A stretch of 64,000 bases of DNA from Chitinimonas koreensis. GTDB lineage: Bacteria > Pseudomonadota > Gammaproteobacteria > Burkholderiales > Chitinimonadaceae. Each line of letters begins with the position of its first letter. The first letter of the stretch is position 1. Under the pieces are notes generated by a model. It ran no database searches, was not told the origin of the DNA, and saw nothing but the letters and a program-made list of their open reading frames with translations. A program made the position numbers and the translations under genes. Positions 1 through 10,633 of this stretch are shown here, one piece after another. The stretch covers positions 62,001 through 126,000 of the forward strand of contig NZ_CP060704.1 of assembly GCF_014353015.1 (NCBI RefSeq), given 5' to 3'.

Positions 1-2234
<2,234 letters not shown>

Positions 2235-2290
2235 GCGGCGCGCCGGGCGGTCGCCGCATGGCGGCCGCCCGCAGCCTGCATGATCGAGGA

Positions 2291-2319
2291 GAACCCACTG
2301 CCTGGCGGTGGGTTCTTTC
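2291..2319 (+). terminator. candidate terminator after gcvP
   Basis: An 8-bp stem (gaacccac / gtgggttc) closes a 9-nt loop and is followed by tttc. It lies about 57 bp after the gcvP stop codon and before the next gene. The U-tract is short, so this is a moderate call. Confidence 0.5.
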
Positions 2320-2418
2320 ATATACGCTTTAGGCGCGGCCGACGTTCATGCCGAACGCGCGCCGACATTTCCACCTGACCGGCATCGACCGGACGGAGCC
2401 CGAGGAGAGGACGCCACC

Positions 2419-2829
2419 ATGACCACCCTGCCCGCCATCCTGCAAGAACCCATCCAGGCCCTGCTCGACGACGGCGACAAGCTGTTCGACAAGGGCAAGT
2501 TCGACGCTGCGCTGGCCAAGTACCAGGAGGCGCAGGCGCTGCTGCCGTCCGACCTGGAGCGCTGGGAAGCCAGTACCTGGGTGCTGGCCGCGGTCGGCGA
2601 CGCGCGCTTCCAGCTCGGCGAATTCGACGCGGCGCAGCCGGCCTTCGCCCAGGCGGTGCGCTGCCCCGAGGGCGCCGACAATCCCTTCATCCTGCTGCGG
2701 CTGGGCCAGTGCGAGCTGGAGCTCGGCCGCGACGAGTCGGCGCGCGACGCGCTGGCGCGGGCCTTCGCCGGCGGCGGCGACGAGCTGTTCGAAGACGAAG
2801 ACCCGAAGTACCGCGCGCTGCTGGCCTGA
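2419..2829 (+). CDS. small tetratricopeptide-repeat protein
   Basis: A 136-residue protein with no signal peptide. Two to three TPR-like helical pairs can be read (GDKLFDKGKFDAALAKYQEA, GDARFQLGEFDAAQPAFAQA, LGQCELELGRDESARDALAR), the spacing seen in LcrH/SycD-type chaperone or scaffold TPR proteins. The ATG at 2419 follows a strong GAGGAGAGG ribosome binding site; an in-frame start further upstream would run through the gcvP terminator. No secretion genes are nearby, so a chaperone role is only a family resemblance. A protein-interaction role is likely and the partner is unknown. Confidence 0.8.
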   Translation: MTTLPAILQEPIQALLDDGDKLFDKGKFDAALAKYQEAQALLPSDLERWEASTWVLAAVGDARFQLGEFDAAQPAFAQAVRCPEGADNPFILLRLGQCELELGRDESARDALARAFAGGGDELFEDEDPKYRALLA

Positions 2830-2872
2830 AGCGGGCCGTCGCGCCGGCGGCATCCCCGGCTGGACGGCGCCG

Positions 2873-2994
2873 TTCACCGCGGAGGACGCCGAGGACGCGG
2901 AGACGAGCGACGGACCGTCCCGTCAACGCAACGAGCCCTGCCTATTCGGCAGGGCTTCGTTTTTTCCGCGTCCTCGGCGTCCTCTGCGGTAAAA
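2873..2994. repeat. L-family palindromic repeat (accgc...gcggt), copy 1
   Basis: The outer arms are ttcaccgcggaggacgcc on the left and ggcgtcctctgcggtaaa on the right, an imperfect inverted repeat of about 120 bp starting 44 bp after the TPR gene stop. Related copies lie at 30568-30686 and 61026-61139, both also just after a plus-strand gene. This copy contains a terminator in its centre. Confidence 0.8.
2931..2965 (+). terminator. Rho-independent terminator nested in an L repeat
   Basis: The stem gccctgcc / ggcagggc with loop tattc is flanked by acga/tcgt pairing and followed by a run of six T. It should end the TPR transcript before the convergent HAD gene. Confidence 0.8.
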
Positions 2995-3014
2995 GGGTCG
3001 GTCCCGGCCGCGCC

Positions 3015-3701
3015 TCAGCGCACGCCGAGGTGATCGAGCCAGTGGTCGTAGTCGCTGGCCGACCAGTGTGCGCCGGCCGAGCGGGCGGCGGCCGGCGACA
3101 GGCCGGTCAGCATGGCCGCCACGCGGCAGCCGGCGGCGATGCCGGCCGCGATGCCGAGCGCCGAATCCTCGTGCACCAGCGCCGACGACGGCGCCACGCC
3201 GAGCCGCGTGCAGGCGGCCAGGAAGGGATCGGGATGCGGCTTGCCGCGCGGCACGTCCTCGGCGCCGAGCACCAGGTCGAATTCATCCTCGAGCGCGAGT
3301 TCGGCCAGCGTGAATTCGATGTTGATCCACGGCGCATTGGTGACCAGCGCGACCGGGATGCCGCGCTCGGCCAGCCAGCGCCGGTAGCGCGCGAAGCCGG
3401 CCAGCGGCGCCAGCTTGCCGCGCGCCAGCGCATGGAAGCGCCGTTCCTTGTCGTCGTGCAGGCGCTGCGCCTCCTCGCCCTGCACGTCGCGGCCGAGCAC
3501 GGCGCGCACCACGTCGAGCGTGCGGCCCGGCACCAGGCGCGGATCGCCTGGCGCGACGCCGCTGCCGGTATGGGCGCGGGCGAATTCGTCCCAGGCCGCG
3601 TCGTGCAGCGGCGTGGTGTCGGTGATGGTGCCGTCCATGTCGAACAGCACGGCTTGGAAGGGAAAGTCCACGGCGGGGATCTCGATATGCATTGCAGGCA
3701 T
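3015..3701 (-). CDS. HAD superfamily phosphatase (beta-phosphoglucomutase / Gph-like)
   Basis: A HAD hydrolase of about 228 residues. Motif I is FDMDGTITDT with the nucleophile aspartate, motif II lies at VTNAPW, the motif III lysine at GKPHPDPF and motif IV at HEDSALGI. A helical cap follows motif I, as in subfamily IA enzymes such as phosphoglycolate phosphatase and beta-phosphoglucomutase. The substrate cannot be told from sequence. I chose the ATG at 3701; a second ATG lies at 3692 and a TTG at 3728. None has a strong ribosome binding site. The gene is convergent with the TPR gene. Confidence 0.85.
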   Translation of the reverse strand: MPAMHIEIPAVDFPFQAVLFDMDGTITDTTPLHDAAWDEFARAHTGSGVAPGDPRLVPGRTLDVVRAVLGRDVQGEEAQRLHDDKERRFHALARGKLAPLAGFARYRRWLAERGIPVALVTNAPWINIEFTLAELALEDEFDLVLGAEDVPRGKPHPDPFLAACTRLGVAPSSALVHEDSALGIAAGIAAGCRVAAMLTGLSPAAARSAGAHWSASDYDHWLDHLGVR

Positions 3702-3777
3702 TCTTGCGAGTAGTCCCGGACCCGACAACTACGAGCCTCGTGGATTTGAATCCGTTCTGTGCGGCTTTGAGCTTCGG

Positions 3778-3905
3778 CGCGGCGCCCGGCAAAGCCGGAC
3801 GTTCAAGAGCAGTGGAATACTGAACTACCGGCTCTGGCCTGTTCCATCCCGACTTCCCCCGCCCTCGCCGCCGCGAGGGGCCTCGCTGACGCTCGTCAGC
3901 GTCTA
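3778..3905 (-). repeat. K-family composite repeat, copy 1
   Basis: Read on the minus strand it has the same order as the other copies: gagcgtcagcgaggc, then cctcgcggcggcgagggcgg, then a gtcgggatgg segment, then a CCGGCTTTGCCGGG-type hairpin. It faces copy 2 (4070-4205) in opposite orientation, with a REP hairpin between them. Unlike most copies, its hairpin end faces the 5' side of a gene (HAD). Confidence 0.8.
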
Positions 3906-3946
3906 TTTCAATCCTCAGCGCAGACTGATTCGGCGCCGCCGTTTTT

Positions 3947-4013
3947 GTAGGAGCGGCTTTAGCCGCGAATAGCTGGAGTACATGCGGCCATTCGCGGCTA
4001 AAGACGCTCCTAC
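3947..4013. repeat. REP pair, GCGGCT family (A)
   Basis: GTAGGAGCGGCTTTAGCCGC on the left and its near-complement GCGGCTAAAGACGCTCCTAC on the right form a 67-bp hairpin with internal palindromes. Related pairs lie at 19886, 24251, 29321, 61189 and 63518. This is the GTAG-type REP architecture known from gammaproteobacteria. No RAYT transposase is visible in the window. Confidence 0.85.
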
Positions 4014-4069
4014 ACAACCCGCCGACATGAGCGTAGCGATATGTCTAGCTGCAGGATCAACGAAGAGCG

Positions 4070-4205
4070 AACGAGCGCCAGCGAAGCCCCCTCGCGGCGG
4101 CGAGGGCGGGGGAGTCGGGTTGAATCAGGGAAGCGCGCCCTGGTTCAGCCGTCACAAATGACAAGCGCCCGGCTTTGCCGGGCGCCCGCACTACCGCTCG
4201 ATACC
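4070..4205 (+). repeat. K-family composite repeat, copy 2, with hairpin after the dehydrogenase gene
   Basis: Order: agcgccagcgaag, cctcgcggcggcgagggcgg, gggagtcgggttgaatcagg, a spacer, then the perfect 9-bp stem gcgcccggc-ttt-gccgggcgc at 4165-4185. The hairpin lies 40 bp after the stop codon of the leucine-dehydrogenase-type gene on the minus strand and could terminate it. Confidence 0.85.
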
Positions 4206-4224
4206 ACTCGGCGGTCAGTTCAGA

Positions 4225-5258
4225 TCATGCGCGCTTGAATCGGGCCTCGGCGACGCGGTCGGCCACCACGCTGGTCGGCAGGCCTTCGCTGTCGGCACGC
4301 GCGAACACCTCGGCCAGCGTCTCGCCGATGCGGCGCACATGGGCCTCGACTTCGCTTTCCGGCTTCTTCAGGTGCTCGTAGCAGACCTTGATGATGCCGC
4401 CGGCGTTGATGACGAAATCGGGTGCGTAGAGGATGCCCTTCCGGCGCAGCGCTTCGCCGATGTCGGCGGTGGCGAGCTGGTTGTTGGCGCCGCCGGCGAC
4501 GATCTTGACCTTGAGGCGGTCGAGCGTGGTCGGGTTCAGCGTGGCGCCGAGCGCGCACGGCGCATAGATGTCGGCCTGCACGTCGTAGATCGAATCGACC
4601 GGCACGATTTCGGCGCCGAGTTCGGCACGGGCGCGCTCGAGGCGGGCCGGGTCGATGTCGGCCACCACCAGGCGGGCGCCGGCTTCGCGCAGGCGGCGGG
4701 CGTAGTCGTAACCGACGTTGCCCAGGCCCTGCAGGGCGACGATCAGGCCGTCGAACGAGTCGCGCTTGAGGTGGTGGCGCACGGCGGCCTGGGCGCCGAC
4801 GAAGCAGCCCAGCGCGGTGAACGGCGACGGATCGCCGGTCTCGCCGAGGCCGGCGACGTGGCGGGTGCGGCGGGCGACGTGGGCCATGTCGTCGGTGTTG
4901 GTGCCGACGTCCTCGGCCGTCACGTAGCGGCCGCCGAGGCGCTCGAGCGCCTCGCCCAGCGCCTCGAACAGCGCCGGGGTCTTGTCGGTCTTGGAATTGC
5001 CGATGATCACGCTCTTGCCGCCGCCGATCGGCAGGCCGGCCACGGCGTTCTTGTAGGTCATGCCGCGCGACAGGCGCAGCACGTCGGTGATCGCTTCGCC
5101 TTCGCTGGCGTAGTTCCACATGCGGCAGCCGCCCATGGCGGGCCGAGATTGGTGTTGTGGACGGCGAGGATGGCCTTGAGGCCGGACTTGGGTTCGGAGA
5201 CGAACACCACTTGTTCGTGGGCGTCGAAATTCGGTTCGTTGAAGACGAAGGCGGTCAT
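4225..5258 (-). pseudogene. Leu/Phe/Val dehydrogenase (leucine-dehydrogenase type), one-base frameshift as read
   Basis: This NAD-dependent amino-acid dehydrogenase oxidatively deaminates branched-chain or aromatic amino acids. The N-terminus (MTAFVFNEPNFDAHEQVVFV) is in one frame up to LGP near 5140. The rest continues one frame away from MGGCRMW through the substrate-lysine segment GLPIGGGKSVIIG, the Rossmann segment ALQGLGNVGYDYA and AGGANNQLA, to the C-terminus. Adding one base in the ggcgggcc run (5137-5143) restores a normal 344-residue protein with the family sequence LGPAMGG. Everything else is intact, so a sequencing deletion is more likely than real decay. The start has no close rival. 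Confidence 0.88.
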
Positions 5259-5481
5259 GCTTTTGGCTCCGCGCGGCGTCGGTCCACGCAGCCCGGTAGG
5301 GTGGCGCGGCGGCGTTCCGCAATGGGTCTGGTTGGTCTGGGTCTACTGGTATTTCGGTGCGTCCGCGGCGCGATGGCCCCGTCGAACGGCGCGGCCGGCG
5401 ATTGTGTCGCCGGCCGACGCGCATCGTAATGCCTTCGCCGCCGTGGGAACAGTGCGGCAAGCCCCTTACGGCCGCCGCCGG

Positions 5482-6255
5482 TCAGTCCAGCCGACGGGCG
5501 CGATAAGCCAGCGTGCGGTAAGGGAAGCGCACCTCGGCCCGGCCTGCCAAGGCCGGGTGGCCGGCGACCAGCGCGCGCAGCCGCTCCGCCACCCGCTCGC
5601 GCTCGGCATCGGGCAGCGCGGCGATGAAGCTGACCGACAGCACGCGGTCGACCACCACCTGCTCGGCCGGACCGGCATGCACGTAGTCGAAGGCGGTCTC
5701 GGCCAGCGGGCCGAAGCCCTCGGCCGGGAACACGCTGCGCCAGGCGCCGCTGTGGAAGCGCGGCGTGTCGCCCTCGTAGGGCGTCATCAGCTCGGTCAGC
5801 GCGGCCACCCAGTCGACCGATTCGTCGCGCACGTTCCACACCAGCAGCAGCTCGCCGCCGGGCTTCAGCACCCGGCGGATCTCGGCCAGCGCAGGCGGCG
5901 TGGCGAACCAGTGGAAGGCCTGGGCGCAGGCGACCAGGTCGCAGCTCGCATCGGCCAGCGGGATCGCCTCGGCGGTGCCGGCCTGCACGTCGACCTGCGG
6001 CAGGCGCGCCGCCAGCTGCGCGCGCATCGCCTCGACCGGCTCGACCGCGACCACCGTGGCGCCGCTGGCGGCCAGCAATCCACTGAACTTGCCGGTCCCG
6101 GCGCCGAGATCGAGCACCCGGCGGCCGGCGCCGAGGCCGATTTCGTCGCGCAGCCAGCCGGCCAGCGCCTGCGGATAGTCGGGCCGGCCGCGCGCATAGG
6201 CGGCGGCCTGGCTGCCGAAACCGTCGGCGGCGGCGTGGTGGATGCCGGCGCTCAT
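5482..6255 (-). CDS. class I SAM-dependent methyltransferase
   Basis: A 257-residue Methyltransf_11-type enzyme. Motif I is RRVLDLGAGTGKFSG, the acidic end of strand beta-2 is VVAVEPVEAM, and the post-motif segment ACAQAFHWFATPPALAEIRR is typical of ubiE/SmtA-like small-molecule methyltransferases. The substrate is unknown. Its ATG at 6255 overlaps the stop of the LysE gene as ATGA, so the pair is probably translationally coupled. No frame damage is seen. Confidence 0.88.
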   Translation of the reverse strand: MSAGIHHAAADGFGSQAAAYARGRPDYPQALAGWLRDEIGLGAGRRVLDLGAGTGKFSGLLAASGATVVAVEPVEAMRAQLAARLPQVDVQAGTAEAIPLADASCDLVACAQAFHWFATPPALAEIRRVLKPGGELLLVWNVRDESVDWVAALTELMTPYEGDTPRFHSGAWRSVFPAEGFGPLAETAFDYVHAGPAEQVVVDRVLSVSFIAALPDAERERVAERLRALVAGHPALAGRAEVRFPYRTLAYRARRLD

Positions 6256-6875
6256 CGCTTGAACGCCCCGAGCAGCAGGCCGGCGCCGACGAAGGCGCCG
6301 CCCGAGGCGCGGTTGAACCAGCGCATGCGGCCGCCCTGGCGCAGCCAGACCGCCAGCTTGGCGCCGCCGCCGGCATAGACGCACATCCAGCCGGTCTCGA
6401 TCAGCACGAAGCTCAGCAGCAGCAGGCTGGCCTGGCCGGCCATCGGCTTGCCCGGGTCGAGGAACTGCGGGAAGAAGGCCACCCCGAACAGGATCGCCTT
6501 GGGGTTGGACAGCGCGACCAGGATGCCGATGCGGAAGCGCGCCCAGGCGTCGTCGGCGTCGGGCCGGCCGTTGGTCTCGAGCGCGCTGTCGGCGGCGCGC
6601 CAGGTCTTGATGCCGAGGTAGATCAGGTAGGCGGCGCCCAGGTACTTGATCACCTCGAACGCATGGCTCGACGCCAGCAGCACGGCGCCCAGGCCGCCGA
6701 GCGAGATCGACAGGATCACCGCCAACCCGGCCAAGAGGCCCAGCATGGTGCTGCCGAAGGTCTTGCCCAGGCCGTGGTGGATGCCGTGGGTCATCGCCAG
6801 CAGCATGTTGGGGCCGGGCGTGCCGGAGATCACGAACACGGCGGCGAGATAGGCGAGCCAGATTTGCAGGGTCAT
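6252..6875 (-). CDS. LysE/RhtB family amino-acid exporter
   Basis: A 207-residue inner-membrane protein with about six hydrophobic segments. The family signatures SGTPGPNMLLAMTHGIHHG near the N-terminus and SNPKAILFGVAFFPQF in the middle are clear. Members export amino acids or homoserine lactones. The ATG at 6875 is preceded by AGGA at proper spacing. It is followed without a gap by the methyltransferase gene. Confidence 0.9.
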   Translation of the reverse strand: MTLQIWLAYLAAVFVISGTPGPNMLLAMTHGIHHGLGKTFGSTMLGLLAGLAVILSISLGGLGAVLLASSHAFEVIKYLGAAYLIYLGIKTWRAADSALETNGRPDADDAWARFRIGILVALSNPKAILFGVAFFPQFLDPGKPMAGQASLLLLSFVLIETGWMCVYAGGGAKLAVWLRQGGRMRWFNRASGGAFVGAGLLLGAFKR

Positions 6876-6935
6876 GGCGGGATTCCTGGGCGGGGACGGA
6901 GGCTCGATCATACTGCGCAGCCCGGCCGCCGCGAT

Positions 6936-7015
6936 CCGGGTTGTCCCGCGGTGCCGCTCCGGGTCGTCCGATGGTGCCGTTCCGGGTCGTTCCATAGTGC
7001 CGTTCCGGCAAAGCG
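6936..7015 (+). repeat. imperfect 23-bp tandem repeat, about three units
   Basis: Units of the type gtgccgttccgggtcgttcc recur with a 23-bp period, the first degenerate and the last truncated. They occupy the gap between the divergent LysE gene and the secreted-protein gene, so they could sit in a promoter region. No longer array is seen. Confidence 0.6.
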
Positions 7016-7123
7016 GCCGGTTTGTCGTATGCTTCGCGGCACCCGTCGCGCCCGCCCTGCCGCATGCCTTTCCGCCCCCTTATGGTCCGTTCCGTGTTCC
7101 TCGCCCACCACGGAGACCTGACC

Positions 7124-7705
7124 ATGCATCTCAAAGCCCTGCTCGCCTGTGCCGCCGTCGCGGCCGCCGTCAATCTGCCGCTCGGCGCCGCCGAGCAGCC
7201 CGGCACGCCGCCGGGCTGGACCGTCTCGGCCACGGTCGGCAAGCAGTACGAAGTCGGCTACGACCCGAAGGAAGGCGCCGTCTACCTGCGCTCGGTCGGC
7301 GATCCGGGCGACGCGGTGGGGGCGCTGAGCCAGTCGATCGACCCGGCGGCCTACCGCCACAAGAACCTGATGTTGTCGGCCGAGGTCAAGGTCGATCCGG
7401 AACCGGGCCGGGTCGAGCTGTTCCTGCGCGCCTCCGGCGGCCCCGACACCCATTCCGGCGCCTCGTGGAACACGCCGAAGGAATGGGCGCCGATCACGGT
7501 GCAGATGGGCGACGGCGTGACCGACGCCACCACCGCGCTGGACTACGGCCTGGCCATCCAGGGCCGCGGCCGGGTGTGGATCCGCAACGTGCAGCTCACC
7601 GTGCTGCCCGATACCGCCCGGCAGGCCCACAACGTGCCGCTGCACCTGAAGCTGCCGGCGGAGCCGATCGTGCCGCGGCCGGTCAACCTCGGATTGCGGC
7701 CGTGA
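7124..7705 (+). CDS. secreted protein with a carbohydrate-binding-module-like beta-sandwich pattern
   Basis: A 193-residue protein with a signal peptide (MHLKALLACAAVAAAVNLPL, cleavage likely after GAA). The mature part follows a pattern I know from galactose-binding-like domains: GW...YEVGYDPKEGAVYLRS, then QSIDPAAYRHKNLMLSAEVK, then VELFLRA, then GLAIQGRGRVWIRNVQL. No catalytic motif is visible. The ATG at 7124 has GGAG upstream; an in-frame start at 7022 would spoil the signal peptide. Its stop overlaps a possible GTG start of the following histidine kinase gene, so it may act with that two-component system. That link is inference. Confidence 0.75.
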   Translation: MHLKALLACAAVAAAVNLPLGAAEQPGTPPGWTVSATVGKQYEVGYDPKEGAVYLRSVGDPGDAVGALSQSIDPAAYRHKNLMLSAEVKVDPEPGRVELFLRASGGPDTHSGASWNTPKEWAPITVQMGDGVTDATTALDYGLAIQGRGRVWIRNVQLTVLPDTARQAHNVPLHLKLPAEPIVPRPVNLGLRP

Positions 7706-7731
7706 CCGGGACCCTCGCATACGACCATCCG

Positions 7732-8742
7732 ATGGCGCCGTTCAACCTGCGCGCCGCCATCTTGGCGCTGGGCTGGGCGCTGCTGGCGCTGGCCGGCTGG
7801 AGCGCCTGGCGCAGCGGCTTCAGCGCCGACCTGGCCGGCCTGCTGGCCGGCCATGCGCTGGCGGTGGGCCTGCTGGAGCCGACCCGGCGCTGGCAGCGCG
7901 CGGGCCTGGCGATCGCGACGGCGGTCGGCGTGCTGGCGCTGTCGACCTGGCTCGGCGGCGCGCTGGCCCACGCCTTGCGCGTCGCCGCCGACGCCGGCCC
8001 GCGGCCCTGGCGGCTGCCGGACGCGGTGCCGATGGCGGTGCTGTGGCCGCTGCTGCTGCCCGGCATCGTGCGGCGCTGGCTGGCCTGGCGCGAGCAGCGC
8101 ACGCTGGCGGAGCAGGCCGAGCGGCACGCGGTCGAACGCACCCTGCTCGAAGCGCGGCTGGCCGCGCTGCAGGGCCAGATCGAGCCGCATTTCCTGTTCA
8201 ACACGCTGGCCAATGTGCAATACCTGCTGCGCCACGACGCCGCGCTGGCCGACCGCATGCTGGAACGCCTCAACGCCTACCTGCGCGCCACCCTGCCCGA
8301 GCTGCGCCAGGCCGAGGCCACGCTGGGGCAGGAGCTGGCCCGGGTCGAGGCCTACCTCGACATCATGCGCATCCGCATGGGCGAGCGGCTGCGCTATGCC
8401 ATCGACAGCCCGGCCGGGCTGGCCGATGCGCTGCTGCCGCCGCTGGCGTTGGCGACGCTGGTCGAGAACGCGCTCAAGCACGGCCTCGAGCCCAAGCGCG
8501 GCGACGGCCGCATCGACATCGTGGCCTGGCGCGACGGCGCGCGGCTGCGGGTGGCGGTCGAGGACGACGGCGTCGGCTTCAGCGAAAGCGGCGGCGGCCA
8601 CGGCATCGGCCTGCGCAACCTGCGCGAGCGGCTGGCGGCGCTGTTCGGCGCCGAGGCCGGCCTGCTGCTGGCGGCGCGGCCCGATGGCGGCGTGCGTGCC
8701 GAATTGAACCTGCCGCTGCGCCGTAGAGAGGGGGCGGCATGA
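7732..8742 (+). CDS. LytS/AlgZ-type sensor histidine kinase
   Basis: A 336-residue membrane sensor. Hydrophobic helices cover about residues 8-110, followed by a coiled linker. The His_kinase (PF06580) box is QGQIEPHFLFNTLANVQYLL with the phospho-acceptor at about His153, and the HATPase part has VENALKHGLEPKRG and DDGVGFSESGGGHGIGLRN. A GTG at 7702, overlapping the previous stop, would add ten residues and is also possible. The stop overlaps the next gene's start as ATGA, which ties kinase and regulator together. Confidence 0.9.
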   Translation: MAPFNLRAAILALGWALLALAGWSAWRSGFSADLAGLLAGHALAVGLLEPTRRWQRAGLAIATAVGVLALSTWLGGALAHALRVAADAGPRPWRLPDAVPMAVLWPLLLPGIVRRWLAWREQRTLAEQAERHAVERTLLEARLAALQGQIEPHFLFNTLANVQYLLRHDAALADRMLERLNAYLRATLPELRQAEATLGQELARVEAYLDIMRIRMGERLRYAIDSPAGLADALLPPLALATLVENALKHGLEPKRGDGRIDIVAWRDGARLRVAVEDDGVGFSESGGGHGIGLRNLRERLAALFGAEAGLLLAARPDGGVRAELNLPLRRREGAA

Positions 8743-9473
8743 ACGCCACCGCGCTGATCGCCGAGGACGAACCGCTGCTGCGCGAGCAATTGCGCGAGGC
8801 GCTGGCGGCGCAATGGCCGGCGCTGCGGGTGGTGGCCGAGGCGGCCGACGGGGTGGCGGCGCTGGCCGCGCTGGTCGAGCACCGGCCCGACGTGGCCTTC
8901 CTCGACATCCGCATGCCCGGCGCCAGCGGGCTGGAGGTGGCGCGCGCCGCCTCGGGCCGCTGCCACGTGGTGTTCCTGACCGCCTACGACGAATACGCGC
9001 TGGCCGCCTTCGACGCCGGCGCGGTCGACTACCTGCTCAAGCCGCTCGATCCGGCGCGGCTGGCGCGCGCGCTCGAACGGCTGCGCCAGCGCCTGGCCAG
9101 CCCGCCGGCCGATCTGCGCGGCCTGCTCGATCGGCTGACCCCGGCCGAGCCGGCGCGGCTGCGCTGGATCCATGCCGCCAGCGGCCTGCAGATGCGCATC
9201 GTGGCGGTGGACGAGGTGGCGGCCTTCGTCGCCGAAGCCAAGTACACCCGGCTGCTCGGCGTGGGCTTCGACGCCCATATCCGCAAGACCATCAAGGAGC
9301 TGGCCGGCGGGCTCGACCCGGCGCGCTTCTGCCAGGTCAGCCGCGGCGCGGTGGTCAACATCGGCCGCATCGAGCGGGTGGAGCGCGACGGCGGCGGCGG
9401 CATGCGGCTGTGGGTGGCCGGCACCGCGCTGACGGTGAGCCAGCCCTACCAGGCGCAGTTCCGCCAGATGTAG
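8739..9473 (+). CDS. LytTR-family response regulator (AlgR/LytR type)
   Basis: A 244-residue regulator. The receiver domain (1-120) has acidic residues EDE near the N-terminus, phospho-acceptor Asp56 in FLDIRMPG, Thr in FLTAYDEYA and Lys in YLLKPLDP. The LytTR DNA-binding domain (about 140-244) carries AFVAEAKYTRLLG and FCQVSRGAVVNIGRIERVER. It partners the preceding kinase and likely binds direct repeats at promoters; its targets are not visible here. Confidence 0.92.
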   Translation: MNATALIAEDEPLLREQLREALAAQWPALRVVAEAADGVAALAALVEHRPDVAFLDIRMPGASGLEVARAASGRCHVVFLTAYDEYALAAFDAGAVDYLLKPLDPARLARALERLRQRLASPPADLRGLLDRLTPAEPARLRWIHAASGLQMRIVAVDEVAAFVAEAKYTRLLGVGFDAHIRKTIKELAGGLDPARFCQVSRGAVVNIGRIERVERDGGGGMRLWVAGTALTVSQPYQAQFRQM

Positions 9474-9500
9474 CGGCTCGCCGTCGGCCCGCCGGAATGC

Positions 9501-9529
9501 ACAAGGCCCGGCATCGAGCCGGGCCTTGT
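9501..9529. terminator. bidirectional terminator between the LytTR regulator and grxD
   Basis: A perfect 12-bp stem, acaaggcccggc / gccgggccttgt, closes a 5-nt loop between two convergent genes, 28 bp after the regulator stop. No strong U-tract follows in either direction. Confidence 0.65.
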
Positions 9530-9568
9530 CGGGTGCCGCTGCCTGGGCCGGACGGGCCGGCCGCGGGA

Positions 9569-9886
9569 TCAGCCCTGCACGCCTTCGAGCATCTTCTGCA
9601 GTTCGCCGTTCTGGTACAGCTCGCTCATGATGTCCGAGCCGCCGACGAACTCGCCCTTGACGTAGAGCTGCGGGATGGTCGGCCAGTTGGCGAATTCCTT
9701 GATGCCCTGGCGCACTTCGTCGTCGGCCAGCACGTTGACCGCCTTGTACTGGTCGACGCCGCAGGCCTTGAGGATGCTCGCGGCCTTGGCCGAGAAGCCG
9801 CATTGCGGGAAGGTCGGCGTGCCCTTCATGAAGAGCACCACCGGGTTCTCGGTGACGGTTTGGCGGATTTTTTCCTGGATGTCCAT
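9569..9886 (-). CDS. grxD: monothiol glutaredoxin, Grx4 family
   Basis: A 105-residue protein with the CGFS active site (Cys29) in KGTPTFPQCGFSAKA. The WPTIPQLYVKGEFVGGSDI block binds glutathione, as in Fe-S cluster carrier glutaredoxins. Full length for the family. The ATG at 9886 follows GAGGAAA; in-frame upstream codons give an unlikely leader. In related genomes the gene often follows prmC; here ogt lies between them. Confidence 0.95.
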   Translation of the reverse strand: MDIQEKIRQTVTENPVVLFMKGTPTFPQCGFSAKAASILKACGVDQYKAVNVLADDEVRQGIKEFANWPTIPQLYVKGEFVGGSDIMSELYQNGELQKMLEGVQG

Positions 9887-10045
9887 GACGCTTTCCTCGC
9901 TGGCCGTCGCAGTACGGCCGGTTGGCAGTCCGAGCGATGGTTCGGACTCGGTAGATGCGGATTCGACCAATAGTCGAGCAATTCGGTCGGGAATTTTACG
10001 CGGCGGCCCGGCCGGCCGGCAAGCCGGCTCGGCGGTGCGGCCGGC

Positions 10046-10609
10046 TCAATCGAACAGGCCGAGGCTGCTGCCGGCCGGCGGCCGGTGGCGGCGCTCGAAG
10101 GCCAGCAGCGCCTGCTTGCGCGGCAGGCCGCCGGCGTAGCCGGTCAGCGAGCCGTCGCCGCCGATCACGCGGTGGCAGGGCACGATCAGCGCGATCGGGT
10201 TGGTCGCGTTGGCGCGGCCGACCGCGCGCGCCGCGCCGGGCTGGCCGAGCGCAGCGGCCAGCTCGCCGTAGCTGACGGTCTCGCCATAGGGGATCTGCAC
10301 CAGCTGGGCCCACACCGCATGCTGGAACGGCGTGCCTTCGGGCGCCAGCGGCAACTCGAACTGGCGGCGTTCGCCGGCCAGGTATTGCGCCAGCTGATGG
10401 ATCACCTCGGCCAGCGCCGCCGGCGCATGGCGTGCGCCGGCGGCACGCGCCTCGTCCTCGGCGGCGGCGCCGAAGCTCAGGCTCAACAGGCCGTTCTGCC
10501 CGTCGGCGACCGCGACCATGCGGCCGAACGGCGAGTCGAGCGCATCCCAGGTCGCCGCGCGGCGGGCGAGCGAACGGGCGGGCAGCGGCTGGGCGTCGTC
10601 GAATTCCAT
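10046..10609 (-). CDS. ogt: methylated-DNA--[protein]-cysteine S-methyltransferase
   Basis: A 187-residue DNA repair protein that removes O6-methylguanine by suicide transfer to a cysteine. The active-site segment IALIVPCHRVIGGDGSLTGY puts the acceptor at Cys145, and the helix-turn-helix arginine-finger region is QIPYGETVSYGELAAALG. An N-terminal RNase H-like domain covers about residues 25-90. It starts 24 bp after prmC on the same strand, so the two are probably co-transcribed. Confidence 0.93.
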   Translation of the reverse strand: MEFDDAQPLPARSLARRAATWDALDSPFGRMVAVADGQNGLLSLSFGAAAEDEARAAGARHAPAALAEVIHQLAQYLAGERRQFELPLAPEGTPFQHAVWAQLVQIPYGETVSYGELAAALGQPGAARAVGRANATNPIALIVPCHRVIGGDGSLTGYAGGLPRKQALLAFERRHRPPAGSSLGLFD

Positions 10610-10633
10610 CTTGCCGGTCCGCCGTGGACGGCC

